NCBI RefSeq assembly: GCF_024679245.1
Contig: NC_090178.1
Location: 21,103,713 to 21,167,712, forward strand
DNA from: Pseudorasbora parva
Lineage: Eukaryota; Chordata; Actinopteri; Cypriniformes; Gobionidae
Length of the DNA: 64,000 bases
Reading direction: 5' to 3'
The notes beneath the pieces were generated by a model that was given only the letters and a program-made list of their open reading frames with translations, had not been told where the DNA came from and did not search any database. Shown here in pieces: positions 41,925 through 56,900 of this stretch. Made by a program: the position numbers and the translations under genes. Each line of letters begins with the position of its first letter. Position 1 is the stretch's first letter.

Positions 41925-44900
41925 ATGTCGAGAACAAAAAACAGTGAGGTGAGTTATTATGCATTGCCATACTACTTCTTTCCACTCTGCAGTAGCGATG
42001 CACGGGTTGCGTTTTTATCCGTGGACATGGGGAGGGCGGGGCAAGTAATAAAAAATTGCAATAAAATTAATTGTGGGTGGGTTGAGAGTGGATGAGAGAG
42101 ATAAATCATAAATGTCCTGATTTTATTAAAGTCTATATCCAGCTTTTACTTGGGCTTTTACTATTTTGCCATGGAAGAACCTAAATGTTAAAAGCAGCCT
42201 GTTTCAGAGTAATATGTTATCATATCATCACAATTAACACTGAGAATGTGTATAATTGTAATGTGACAATTGGGTGTGGGTCGGATGTGGATATCTAAAT
42301 CAGAGAAAATCATAGGTGCGGTTGAGTAGCAGGTTGATGATTTATTTTTAGCAGCGGATTCAAGTGACATTACAGCTGATCCACGCATCTCTACTCTACA
42401 CTGTTTCTTTAACTATTTCATCATTACCATGTTTAATAAGACAGTGACTTGCCTCTGTAGGGGAATGTGCTAAAGCGTGTGGCAAAACTGCCTCTCGTCA
42501 GCTCACTGCTGCAGCAGGCCTCTTCCGTCTACATGGGTGTAAAAGGTCGCTATCCGCTGCTCGGGTTTGTGGGAGGCGTAGCAGAGCTGGGTGTCCGCAG
42601 TGCATCCACAGCAGCTCTGCAACAAGCAGCACCTCTGCTACAAAACCTAAAACCAGAGAGTGAGTCCTGCATGTTTACATATGGTATCTCTAACACTGAA
42701 ATGGCATAAACCTAAAAAACTTTTTTGAAAATCAAATGCTCGTTGCAAAGACATAACATGACAAAAGAAACAGATACACTAATAAAACATTATTCAACAT
42801 GCAGGTCTTTAGTGTATAAAAGTGAATTCATTGTAAGTTGGCCTTTGCAGTTGAGGCAGTGAACAGTTTTGCATTGGTGGGTTTGGAGCAACTTGAGAAG
42901 TTTTTCCCCATCCTCCAACAGCCCACAGATGAGGTGAGTGTGAAACAGGAAACAGGAATGTCCATTTCCATGTGGCAGTTACCATGTCTCTTTTTTTAAC
43001 TAACAAAAGTATTTTTTTTTTATAAATTCTTCTTTTTGTAATTATTTTATTTAAATAATTTGTAGTTATTTAAACTTAAAATAATACATTATTATAGAAT
43101 GTTTGCACACAAAGTACTTTCAAATTATTTTATTGCTTAACATGTCCTTACATAATAATACAGTAAGTTTGTAGTATGTTTGTTATTTATCAGTGGCCTT
43201 CACTAATCCGATGGAATCTGACTGAAGTTATGCAATTATTATTTGTTTGTTTGTATAAGTAGTTTTTAAGGCTGATGCTGGTGGTTTACTACAGATATTT
43301 GTGCTTTTTTTTGGTTCGACACATCTTTGCTTGCTGATAATGAATTAGACATTTCGCGCTGCCCTTCAAACTGTCCAGAAGGTTATAATCCACTAAGAGC
43401 ACTACATTGTGTACTAAGACCAACGGAAAATTAAAAGTTTCGAATTTTATACCGATATAGATAGGAACTATTTTCTGAGTCCTGCGTAGTACTCATGGAA
43501 CTTTGCGGTCATACCATGGGTTCAGTGGCGCAATGATATTATGCAGCACCTGAAAGTAGTCCTCAGATAGGTAACTTCCAATGCGACTGGCTCTAAAGCC
43601 GGGTGCACGCTGTGCAATTTTGGCCACGATTTGGCCATCTGAGACAAACTTAGCAAATCCTAAAAGATTCCTCTGATCCTAGGCTAAAATCTGACGTCTT
43701 TGGTCATTAGTTTGACATGTTCACCGGCAGCCGATTAATGAGCGCTGGGATCAAATTTTACCTCAGACGAAATTCTGGCAGTGTCAGAAGATTTGGCACA
43801 CAATCCTGCAGTGTGACTTCTCCTACGACGACAGTCAAATATCTCTGTTTTTCAAGACAAACTATGACCAAAACGAGAGCTAGAGATTTCTGTAGCCAGC
43901 ATTTCAGTCCCGCATGTAATGCAGCTCACTGTCACCAAACGCGTCATTCAGTCCTACAGTCTGACAAGGGACATTCGCAAAGGATTTTGAAAAATCGCAC
44001 AGTGTGCAGGACCCATAAGTTTGTCGTTGCAGATAATCCTGAGTTGCAGCTGTCAAATTATATAGTGGGTTTACTGTGCAATTAGCCATGGTTCTGTGTG
44101 TTGTAAAGAGCTGCTGTGATAGTGAGTCGAAGGTGTATACTACCATCATGTTTCACAGAATACCAGCGAAAATCAAGTAACGAAAGAATCAGTGGTTGAC
44201 TGCTCTAAACCATAGATATCAAAACACTGGTAGATTCAAACAAGAAACTGCGTGTTTGCTCAAAGCATTTGGGACCAGATGACTATTTGGAAAACATGGA
44301 CAGTGTTACCACGGTACAGCGTCTAAAGGTTATGACCAGACAGGGTAAAGTGTATCATCCCCCATGGCTGTAAGTATAACATTTTTTTTTTGTTAGCTTG
44401 AATGACCAGATAGAAAAGCTCTGCTGTTGTCTTTAGCTAACGTTACCTGTGAATGCAATCACTAAGTGTTTGCGTGGCCATCTGGTTTATACAGTATATA
44501 ACAGTGGTTTGTTGTAGAGTTCTGGTGAGGTAGTAGCCTATTAATCTAGAGGCACCCTAGCGGCAGCAAATCTATTCTGCCCGCAAGTGTCGTTTAGCAA
44601 CTTTCAATACCCTTCTGAGCTGTAATCACCTAACTCTTGATGGGCCAATCACATCGTGTATAGAGTCAGTGGGCGGGGCGTTTGCGTGCTTCTAGTAAAC
44701 TCAGAAACTGGCGAACGGCGGTCTTTCGAATCAGCTTTGATCGCAACTCTGGAAGACTTGGAGTTAAGCTTTTCTCTCAGAAAAAAACAAAGAACGGCAC
44801 TGAAGTCATTCTTAAAAAGGGAAGATGTGTTCGGAGTTTTGCCGACCGGATACGGCGAATGTTTAATCTATCAACAAGCTCTGTTTCACCTTTGTTGCTC

Positions 44901-47900
44901 TGGTTGGTTGTAGCACTGGTAGCTCTATCCTATCGCGTGCAGAGAGTTTGAAAGACAACCGTTTATCCCGCCCCTCGGATTGAGCTCTGTCAATGGTGAG
45001 TTTCCAGACCAAACATCTTGATGTGGGTCTGGCTTGTCAGGCTAGTGAGGTAGTGTATAGTTTAATTAAAAAATAATGTGGAATTGATGGTATTGTTTAT
45101 CTACACAGTTTATATGTTACAAAATACTATGTTAGTAAAGTTACGTTCTGTGCCGAGGCTTCGGAGCATGTCTCCTGCATTGAAAATGTTTTGTTGGCCG
45201 CCCAAAAATCATTTGTCCTGTTAAAGCCTTATTTGATCAGTTTTTTTGGATTTATGAGTTATGTAGATGACAGGGCGCATGTTAACTGAGTGACAGAGAG
45301 AAAGAGCGGAGCACACGTACTCTCTGTCTTCATAATAAGAAGCACCGTCTTAGCATATTTCATTCATTCAATACGTTAGTCAAAATAAAAAGGTTGTAAG
45401 ATCAAATACATGTCGGTGCATTATTCCTTAAATATTGACTCTTCTCTGACTCACCAGTTTGAATCGGCTCTCCTCGTCCCTTCTGCCCCAGTCTATTCAG
45501 CCACACTTTATCTTTCACATTTCATAAGTTCGTCTTCAGTGTAACTTATTCCGGTTCAAATAGATACGGTTCTGCATTATCTGCTTCAAAGTAAATATCT
45601 TCTGATTCTGAATTGTCTCTCACAAACGTCTTTATGGTTACAAGGCACGCTCTCTGTGCAAGCAGATAGTCATGCTGGTTATGTTGATGGAAGTTGGCCT
45701 TTTTTCAGCCGCTGTGTAATATCATTAGTTCCTAGCTATAAGTCTAAAAAAATAGCAACTTTTATTTTTTTGTTGGTCTTTATAGTAGACAATGTAATTA
45801 TAGAAGAGTCAAGTTTTAAATAGGCTAATTATTATAGACTCTAATATGATTCAATGATGTATGCTAAGCTATGCTAAAAGTAACCTTACTACTGCCAGAT
45901 ACAGAGATCGGCTGAATGGATTCAAAAATAAAACTCAACTGTTTAACTCTAGGGACTTGGAAAATGAGCCTTAGGATTTTTAAAGAAAATACTTTTTTTT
46001 GTGTGATATATTCGACATATGTAAGTCAATATGGATAAATAATTGCAGTAGTCCTATTTTTTTAAATGTTGTGCTGTTAGTTACTAGGTGGATTTTCGCG
46101 CACTTTTTTGATTAACGAAACATTAATTGAAGTCAATACCATTTGAAACGGCGTAAAAGAAAACGGTTTAATGTAGTATATATTAACTTTTTACCTCATT
46201 TACTAAGATAATGTAGCCCCAAAGTAACGTAACTTTAGGTAACGTTAAGTTATGTGTTTGTGCCTATGGTGCGTTTATGTTTTACTTCTGTTTATCAAAC
46301 CGAACCTGTTATATAAATCTCAATGTTTTTTGTTTTTTTGTTTTTTTTTAACACAAACCTCTCTTGATACTTTCCTGTTTTCTCTCCCCTCAGGTGGTTG
46401 CAAATCTAAAGGATGCTTTTTTCTCGACGCTGGATGGTGCGCAGTCTCGAGTAAACGATGAGCTGGACAGAGCCGTGAACAGATGGGATGAACTAATAGA
46501 GCTGAGCTGGCGCCTTCTGGCGGAAGCTCAAGATACAGCACCAGGGCGCGTGATCACCGCTGGCCTGGATGAGCTCATCACGCAGTCAGAGGCGGCAGTG
46601 GAGTACTATCTACCTCTGCCACCGACGCTGCGTAAGAAACTGTGACACGAAGTCAAATACGGATTCTGAACTGTCTGACAGCGAGACACATTTTTATCTG
46701 AAATAATCATGAAATAACACTTGGGAAAGGTAACCATTTATCCAGTGCGTACACAAGACTTAAACATAAGGGGGCGCAACTGTTCTTCTGTTTTTTGCCA
46801 GTCTTAGTTAGCACAGGGGTCAAATTCCTTGACGCCAACACTGCCGCTAAATATGATACTCCCTTTGATTTAAAAATAAAAAAAACAACAACAACAAAAA
46901 ATACATTAGAAATCAATGTAGCTACAATGTTGCCTGGAAAGTAAGCCTACTTATAATATTTATAAAAGAACATACTCTTCTATAGATGAAAACCTGAAGA
47001 GAAACATAAAATATGATAAAGAGCCATTAATCTCATCATTAAAGACCAGTCTTTAGAAATCATAATAAAACTGCAATAGTCAAATTCTGTAACTTATTTA
47101 TATTGTTTATTTATATCTATTATTATAGCCTATTTTAAAAAAAATTCAACATTTTCCCTGAACAATTTTATATGGACCCCCTTGCATCCCCTTGAGGCAC
47201 CTGACAATCCCTGGGCCACAATTTGAAAACCCCTGCTTTAGCACAATTTCATTTTCAGAGGGAAACATGGAACTGTACAACATATTATTTCATCAAATCA
47301 GATTTTATATTATTATAATTATTAAGCTCAGAGTTCAGTTTTAAACTAAGCAGAGCGTCTTTCAGTTAAAGCCTGAATATTGGATCACTTTGAATCACTT
47401 TGTCTTCCAGGTCGTGAGTGGGAGAGAAGAGTGCAGAGCTATGAAGATGAGGATGAAGATGAAGATGATGAAGAAGAAGAAGAGCCTCGGATGTGGACGC
47501 GGATCCGTAGCCTTTTATTGTTCTTGTATCTTCAGCTGTACCACAGACTGATGAATCTGAGAGAAAGAGTGGACAGTGTTTTGCAGATGCTGGGGGCAGC
47601 TGCCAAAACGGTAGGTCCATGTACAGAAATAATTCATCAGTAAACCTTATCTTAACTAAAATATTTATTCATAGTCATAGTGACCCCTGAGAATGGCAAA
47701 AAGACTCACTCGCCATTGTCGCCAAACTAACTGCTTCTCAGTGGCTCTGAACAACATTTATAGGTATCAGTTTCTGAAATATGCCATACTGAAAATGGGG
47801 AACAAAACTCATTGTATTCATATTTCACTTTAGCCAGTTTCTACTTTAACGTATTTTCATGTGACTTTCCAACACTGAAGAATAAAAAAGACTTGGGCCC

Positions 47901-50900
47901 TTCAAAAGAGACCAGAGTTATTATAGATAACTAAACCCATTTCCGTTACTTGAAATAAAATAAAAATTAACTGAAATAAAATAAAATATACAAAAAATGT
48001 ATTTTATCTCTTTAAAAATTTTTTTTTTTTTAACAACAATTAATATGTTAACAGAAAATAAACTAATTCAAACGATTTATAAAAACGAATAGTACCTCGG
48101 TGATACTAAAAAAACATGAAAAAGACCCAAGATGTGAGTCACAAATAAGATAAAATCACAAAACAAATATAGATGCAGACATGTCTCGTTGAGATAATCA
48201 ACAACATACACTGACAGGATGATATCAACAGGGAGTGCCTCATCAAAATGTCTTCAAGCCATAACTTTTGCCCTCTTCCTTGAGTTTGAAGTTAAAATAG
48301 ACACTCTACGTGCTGCACCACCATGCTGCAGTCATTCACGCTGCCCTGCCACCCTCAGGGCTTCCTGTCTAGTCTGCAGACTTACCCACATAGAATAAAA
48401 TCACAGCAATTACTTGTTCTAAATCATGACCCCTGAGACACATTCAGGCAAGGAAGGACGTGGGGAAGGGGAGAGAAGCTGACCTAAGCTGAGCTAAAAA
48501 CATTGAGCTTTTTCACACTGTACCAAATTGATGCTATTTCTAGTCAAGTAGATTCAATGCCTCAGATTTTTGTCATAGTCATTCATTGGTACTCTTCATA
48601 TTAAAGTTATTATTTAGGCTAGAGGGAGACTTTATCATCAAAGACTTCCTTATTTTATAGTCCAGCATATTAGTGAGTCTTTTAGTGGTTCGAAATGGCT
48701 ATAAAATGTTTTCTGTTTGTGTAAAATGAAGGCTTTTTTGTTGTTGTTGCCTATCAAGGCTGAAATCAAGAAGTCAGGCAACAGTGTTTTTGATGGAAGT
48801 GCTTGTTTAGAGAGAGTATAGTCATAATTGAGCTGAAAACCCAGTGGGATCTTGTGCTACGTGCTGTTTGGCGGTCACTGCATGTGACTTGAACACACTT
48901 ACCCACCCGCAGGATTGGGAGATCTGAAGATTGCATTAGAGAGCAAACATACTGCTAGCTTTATATAACTTTGTAACAATGTAAAATTCTTTACTGTCAC
49001 TTTTGACTAAATAAAATAGTTATTTTCCTTTTTTTGCTATATTTTAAAACTGATAATTATCAATTAATTAAAAAAAATGTTTACATTCCCCCATTTTACA
49101 TTCAAATATATAACATATAAAAAACTTATTTTAAATTCTAATAATATCTCACAATATTAATGTTTTTTCTAAATACTTATCCTTTCACACCAAGGATGAT
49201 AACTACAGTATAATGATAACTAATAATGATATAGTAATAATGAATAACTAAAGTTTTAATAATCATTGTAATTTGATGAGAATAGGGAAGCCCACATCAC
49301 AGCTATGTTGATATTATTATTATAATGATACAGTATCACTGGAAATACAAGAATCTATCCTGCTTAAAGGGATAGTTCACCCAAAAATAAAAATTTTATG
49401 TTTATCTGCTTACTCCCAGGGCATCCAAGATGTAGGTGTGTTTGTTTCTTCAGTAGAACACAAATACAGGTTTTTAACTCCAACCGTTGCTTGTATAATG
49501 CATGTCAATGGGGTTGTATCTCTATGAGAGTAAAAAACACATAGACATACGAATCCATATTAAACCCTGTGGCTCGGGGCAACACACTGATGTCTTAAGA
49601 CACGAAACAATGGTTTCTGCGAGAAAACCAACAGTATTTGTTTTTACCTCATAGCAGACGAATCTCATCTTGTATTCCCATTACTTCCGTCATATAAGGT
49701 ATAAAAAAAAAAACAGTGCGATCATAGACATATTTACATAAATGCCTCATTCAACCGATCAGTGCAGGCACTAAAGAGGCGGAAGTAATGGTGTTGGGAT
49801 TAGATGAGATTCATCTGCTATTAGGTCTGCTCTGTTATCATTTTAGGGTGAACTGTTCCTTTAAAGAGTATACTAAATACGTTGTTGTTATTTTAAGCTT
49901 TTTTAGGTATTTTTCTTGGTGTGAACAGGCCTTTATGCTGTATATAATCTACCCAGTGCCATTTCTAAAACAGAGTACACCTCAGTTCTGCATGGTTAGA
50001 CTGATGAGAAAATGACATTTGTTTTCATGTCCAGAGAGACCCCAGATACACCCTACCTCAACTGACCTGCTAGACACATGGCCTATCTCAGACCTGTTTT
50101 GTATTGAGTTGACAAGCTTGTTGGCTGAGGATCAAAGGGCCAAGGTAAACCATATATTGTCTGTACAGGGTCCTTCTGTGCTTTCCCAGCATTAGGGTGG
50201 ATAGTAATTGGGGCTTCTGAGCACGAAAGGCCCATGCAGTGCACCATGTTCAAAAGGGTGTTCATTAACAAACTCTAAAAGACACCCCAGAGAGCTTGGG
50301 CTGCAGAAATGAGTGACAGACTGTGTTCTACCGGTAGTGATGCTGAGCCATCAGAGACACATACAACGATGTGACTTGGCAGCATAATCTCCTACAGTAA
50401 TTCACGTGTTGTCACGGGCTGTGCAGTGGACCGGCATTGAGGTGGGAGCCCGATGACAATGGGAATAGAGAACACAGAAGGGGACCTTCAAATTTGGCAG
50501 ACCTACTTTATCATTTACCTAAATGAACCACCAAGAGTTGGAAGGTCCTACTGCCAAAACAGGACTGTTTGTGACTGTGTCTGCCAGTATGGCCCTGTTC
50601 TTTTGCACTGTGTACTCATGCTCACGTTGCCTGGCAGCAGATGAAGCTCCACGTGAGAGGTTGGCCGCTTGTGACATGGTGAACTGTGCGGACAGACCTA
50701 ATGATAAACCACTTCAGTACATTTCCCAGTTCAGAATCTTTTTGTATTTTATGTAGAGTTTGTCACATCTGGTTCAAATTTACTTAGTTTTTAACTAAGT
50801 TTTAAATGTGTTTAGCAGCACAAACACTGCCTGACTAACTCAATTATACTCTAGCGATTTTTATTAATATTACTCAAATCTTTTGAATCCATTCACCAAA

Positions 50901-53900
50901 ATATTTGTTACTTGGTTAATTCAGTGAACCTCTCTGCAGGTTACTTTGTTACACCAGTAGGTAGCAATAAGTGAGTCATTGAATCATTTACTTAACTGAT
51001 TAATTTAAGTCGTTCATGAAAACTCTTATCCTTATAAAAATGGTTTCAAAAACATCCTTACATCAATTTTTATATTCATCAATTATTTTTACACAATTAT
51101 AATTCTTTCTGCACTCTTTCTGTTCTTGTTGTGAATGATCCCTTTGTTTAGTCAGTCAGCAGGTCCTTTCTCCTTCATAAACAAGCTTTGTGAAGAAACG
51201 AGCGAAAAATGTCAGGAATGATGTGTTCATTCAAAAGATTCATTCACTTAAAAGATTTGTTCAACACAGTGATTTGTTCACAAACTAAACAGCAAATCTA
51301 TACTAAACTATAAGTCTTTCTGTTTTGTCATTTTCTTTGATCACTGAGTGGCCATGAACATTTTAAATCAGGCCAAATTGAATGAGACAAGAAGAATAAA
51401 CAAAAATCCAAAAATGGACATTAACTAAAATATCTGTTAACTAAAAATGGATAAATTATTTAGGATAACAAGTCTAAAAGAATGTAAGACTGTTTCTTTT
51501 GTTAGTCTGATAAAGTTTACTTGACCCCAACTGTGGCTGACAATAACAGTTTTCACAGCAACTGCAGTTTCTCTTGTTTGTTGTTTTATTTGCGTCCCTC
51601 AAAAAAAAAACATTCACATTCCTGCAGGCAGTATGTTGGTGTTTGAATAGAGTAATTACTGCCACTTCATCAAACTGTTAGGCCCCATTTCCAGGCCACT
51701 AGGCTTAGCATTAAAAACATGACTGAATTAAGGTTCTGCAGATTCCTCAGCCCATATGACCAGTGGTTCGGCCATGTGTGTTCTTATTTTAATGTCTAAT
51801 TGTGTCATTGTGTAATTTGTCTGATTAGGTATTGTCTGTCATTTGTCATGTTCAGGTGGGTCTAATGCAGTTGATGCAGATGTTGGAGTCCCTGCTGCAG
51901 CTGCTTCTGTCATTTTACACGACTCAAGTGCATCGTGTAGAGGAGCTGCGTTCTCTGCGTGTCGCTCAGCTCACATCAGGTATAGAGGCACTGAAGGTTT
52001 TGCCCCCTGCACAACAGATACTGGCTTTACCTACCCAGGTACGCACTATCATGAACGACCTACTGGAACTGGGACAGATTCTCATACAGCTCCTCATCAA
52101 CACCACCCCGCTCTATGACCTGGTGAGAACACATACGCAAGCAGAACATTTTAGAACCAGTTCTAATTGACAAATTCTGTTAGTAAAACATACAAGTAGG
52201 CCTACATGTTCGTGTGATAAAGAACACCCTAGAATCCAGTTATAAAGAAAATTCAAAGGCAAAATAATTGCTCTGTCAGCCTGAAAATCGTATTATTTTT
52301 CTTGGCCAAGCACATCTATTTAGAGCTGATGGGATAAACAAGGATCCATGCTGGTTCATGAAACAGTCCATGGCTTGGTTTATTTTCTCTCTGTGTTACT
52401 GTGCTTCTATTCAAATTGTTTTTTAGTTGTTGTTTTTTTGCACAGGATCCAATTTAAGATCAGGTACATAATTGTTTCAGGCCATTATAAAGCTTAATTC
52501 AACTTCTAATTCAACGGATGTGGTCTAAAAACACTTCTGTTCAGTCGAACACTAAATTTAAATGGGTTTAATGGTCAAACCAAATTGGCAATTTGGATTT
52601 TGTGGTCTTTAAACCCCTGTATTTTCTGAGGCTAGCAAAATTGCATTTTAATTTTAAAGATAGAAATATTTTCCTAAATAAAGTATAAAAAAAATATTTT
52701 TAGGGCTATCCAAGCATCATAATAATCTCTTGTTAATTTAATAATTATAAGTAAAGTGTAACTAAAATGTGCTTCTTTTACATTTTTTCCAAAACATTAA
52801 CTATTAAACGACCACTAGTGGCAATAAAACATCACCTACTTTTATTCTTTTTTATACCTTTGCATAAGCAGCTTAAAAAAGTTAAAATGTCATTGTTTTT
52901 CAGCAAATGCACTTTTGTTAAAGGGTTATATCACCCAGAAATGTAAATTCTGTCATTAATTACACACCCTCATGTAGTTCCAAATCCCCATGAGCTTCGT
53001 TCATCTTCATAACACCAATGAAGATCTTTTCGATGAAATCTGAGAGTTCTCTGATACCTCCATAGAAAATGTCTCAGGTTATAACTATAACCATAGTTCC
53101 CTGAGAAGGGAACGAGACACTGCGTCCACTAGGGACAGCTTTGGGAACGCCCCCAGCGTGATAGCGTCTGATGCACATGTCAACGTCACAGGCAGGTGAC
53201 GTCACGACCAGGAAAGGATAAATACACCTCCGGTCCGATCAGACCTCAGCAAAACTGCCGAAGCAAAGATCGCAGGGATGCAGGGTGTATGACAAGGGGA
53301 CGCAGTGTCACGTTCCCTTCTCAGGGAACTATGGTTATAGTTATAACCTGAGACATTCCCTTACGAGGGAACTTTACACTTGGTCCACTAGGGACAGCTT
53401 AAACCAAAACGCCATAATACCAAAGTACCTGTCGTGTGAAACTGCACATTCAAGACAGAAGCACTGATTAACCTGGAGCGCACTCCAGGTCAAGATCATA
53501 ATATCTTACAAACCTAAGAGGCGAGGACCAACCGGCCGCATCGCATATATCTTTGAGGGAAACCCCCGAAACCAAGGCCTTCGAGGCCGCCATACTCCTA
53601 GTAGAGTGAGCTCTGACAGCTAAGGGGCAATGCTGACCAGAAGACTCATAAGCTAGAGAAATAGCCTCGCCTATCCACTTGCTCAATGTGTGTTTGGACG
53701 CAAGAAGACCCCTGTTATGCGGCCCAAAACACACAAACAATTGATCCGCTTTTCTCCACAGGGCAGCTCTCTGGACATAAGCATCCAGTGCTCGCACTGG
53801 ACATATAAGGTTCAATTTTTCCTGGTCCGGATTAGCAAACGGAGGAGGACAAAGAGCCTGCAGTACTATTGGTCTTGGAACACTGGTTAGCACCTTCGGC

Positions 53901-56900
53901 ACATACCCCATTCTAGGGTAAAGGAAAGCTTTACCAACCCAGGTGCAAACTCCAAGCACGTCGGGGATATAGATAAGGCCTGAAGGTCTCCTACTCTCTT
54001 AATCAAAGAAATGGCGAGAAGGAAGAGGGTCTTTAGAGTCAGAAACTTTTCTGAGATGCTGTCAAGTGGCTCGAACGGAGCCGAAGATAACCCTTCCAAC
54101 ACAATAGCCAAATCCCAAGCAGGAACTCTAGTGAGCACAGCAGGCCTCAGCCTCTTGGTGCCACACAGGAAACCAGTCACCAACGGGTTCCTCCCTACAG
54201 TGATACCATCCACATGAGCATGGTAAGCTGATATAGCTGACATACACATTTAGTGTAGAAGGGGTTAACCCGGAAGAAACCCGGAAGAACCCGGAGAAAC
54301 AATCTTGTAGAAAATCTAGCACTGAACCAACAGGGCAGTTGACTCGATCTAGCTGTCATTCTTGACATCAAGAAGTGAAAAGCCTCCACTTCAGGGCATA
54401 TAGTCTCCTCGTGGATGGAGCTCTGGAGCTAAGGATGGTCTCTACAACCTCAGTTGAAAGACCAGATTCTATGAGTTCAGCCCCCTCAGAGGCCAAACCC
54501 ACAGGTTCCACATTTCTGGGCGGGGGTGAAATATTGAGCCCTCCGCCTGAGATAGAAGATCCCTCCTGATCGGAATCTTCCAGGGTGAGCCATCGAGCAA
54601 CGCTACAAGGTTCGAGAACCAAATCCGGCTCGGCCAGTAAGGAGCTACTAGCAGTAGACTTATACCCTCCCGACAAATTTTCTCCAGAACCCCCTGGAGC
54701 AGAACAACTGGGGGAAAGGCATACAGACGCAGCCTAGGCCACGTCTGTACTATGGCATCCAGCCCCAGAGGAGCTGGATACGTCAGAGAGTACCAGAGCG
54801 GACAGTGCGTATTGTCCTGAGATGCAAACAGATCCACCGCCACCTGGCCAAAGACCTCCCAAATGAGCTTCACAACCTCGGGGTGAAGTCTCCATTCCCC
54901 TGGCCTCAGCCCCTGTCTCGACAGGATGTCTGCTCCAATATTCTGGGCCCCTGGGATAAAGATTGCTCTCAGGGAGAGTAACTTCCCCAGACACCACAAG
55001 AGGATCTGGTGCGCCCGTTTGCACAGTGGGCGCGAACGCTGACCCCCCTAACGATTTATATAAGAGACCACTGATGTGTTGTCTGAGCAGACCAACACAT
55101 GACGGTCCCTCAGATCCAGGAGGAAAAACTTCAACGCATTGAAGACTGCCATCATATCCAGGCAATTTATGTGCCACAAGAGATGACGGTCCCTCCACAG
55201 ACCCTGAGCTGAGCGACCTTCCATTACCGCTCCCCAGCCTGTGAGAGAGGCATCCGTCATGAGAGTGACTTGACGACACTGCGCTCCCAACACAGGACCC
55301 TGGGACAGGAACCAGTTTTTCTTCCATATGACCAAGGTGCGCACGCACCGCCGCGTAATCTTGATCATACAAAAAGGGTTCCCCCTCGGGGAAAACCCTC
55401 TGGTCCTAAGCCACCACTGTAAAGGTCTCATGTACAGCAGGCCAAAAGGTATCATGTTGGACGCTGCTGCCATAAACCCCAACAGTTTTTGAAACTGTTT
55501 CACAGTGAGTGACTGGCCTAGCTTTACTCTTTCGACGGCTGATAGAATAGCAGTAATGCGTGCGGGCGCAAGAACTGCCCGCATCGCCACTGAATCCCAA
55601 ACTATGCCCAAAAAAGTGGTTCTCTGTACTGGAGAAAGCACACTCTTCTTCACGTTCAGCCTCAACCCCAATTTTCGAATATGAGCGAGGACGACATCTC
55701 GATGCCGAACCGCCATCTCCTCCGACTGTGCTAAAATCAGCCAGTCGTCTATATAGTTCAGAATGTGTATGCCCTGCAGCCTGAGCGGAGCCAGCGCTGC
55801 ATCTACGCAATTCGTGAACGTGCGGGGTAAAAGAGCTAGGCCAAATGGAACCCGATATTGGTAAGCTTTGCCCCCGAAAGCGAAACCTCAGGAACTTCCT
55901 GTGTTGTGGAAGGATGGAGACATGGAAGTATGCGTCCTTCAGATCTATTGTGACAAACCAATCCTCGGATCTGATTTGAGTCACAATTTGACTTAACGTC
56001 AGCATCTTGAATTTTAGTTTTCTGACTGTGCAATTCAAATGACGAAGATCTAATATGGGACGCAACCCTCCAACCTTTTTTGGAACTATGAAGTATAGGC
56101 TGTAAAAACCTGAGTCTCTGTCCTGTAAAGAGACTTGTTCTATAGCCTCCTTTTTTAATAAAGTCTCTACTTCCTGTTCCATTATCAGAACCCGCTCTGG
56201 ATGCACTAATGTTAAAACACTAGTGAACCCAAACTGAATTCTGTACCCTCTCTCTATTGTCTGCAGGACCCAAAGCGATATATTCGGTAGAAGCTTCCAT
56301 TCTGCCAGAAAATCTACTAAGGGAATCAGCCTCTTGAGCTGGTCTCTGATATTTTCACTCCAGCCACCTCGGTGGCCTGAGACATATTGCTGGAAACCGC
56401 TGCGTCCCGTAGCACTAAGGGTGGCGGGGTTGGCAGAACGGTCCCCTGAGGGCAACGAAGTGGAGTGGGCACTGTATACTGAGGGGAACACCAATCCACC
56501 CCGCACGAGGGCGCCCTCAGAGACCTGACGCCACTGCCGTCAGGACCTCTTTTGACCCGAAGCCTTCTTTGCCTGAAGCACAACCCTCAGGTCGGTCTTC
56601 GGCTTAGAAGGCGCCGGCCCGGCCCACCAAATCTCTGGGGTGGAGCACGAGACGCGACATTTGAGCGACGAGGGCGCCCTCAGAGACCTGACGCCACTGC
56701 CGTCAGGACCTCTTTTGACCCGAAGCCTTCTTTGCCTGAAGCACAACCCTCAAGTCGCTCTTCGGCTTAAAAGGCGCCGGCCCGGCCCACCAAATCTCTG
56801 GGGTGGAGCATGAGACGCGACAGCACTCTCTTTCTGCTGCTGCCTATATAAAGAGCCTGACGGCTGGGGCTAGCCCCAGGGGGTTGGTGGCGACTTGGTA

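Larger units (their letters stand above)
42934..46393. other. plin6 intron 3
   Basis: 3.5-kb intron. It holds a repeat-like stretch at about 43595-44010 (gtgcacgctgtgcaatttt near the start, atcgcacagtgtgcag near the end, suggesting inverted ends) and the 511-bp helicase-carrying element at 44534-45044. The rest is AT-rich without exons. Confidence 0.55.

Noticed and set aside
44656..44951. A helicase-like gene in plin6 intron 3
   Set aside because: The motif is too short, Walker A lacks its Lys, the frame stops at once, and the segment lies between transposon tips with a target duplication.
53690..55784. Plus-strand open frames inside the DIRS element
   Set aside because: They are opposite-strand shadows of the RT and recombinase sequences and match nothing.
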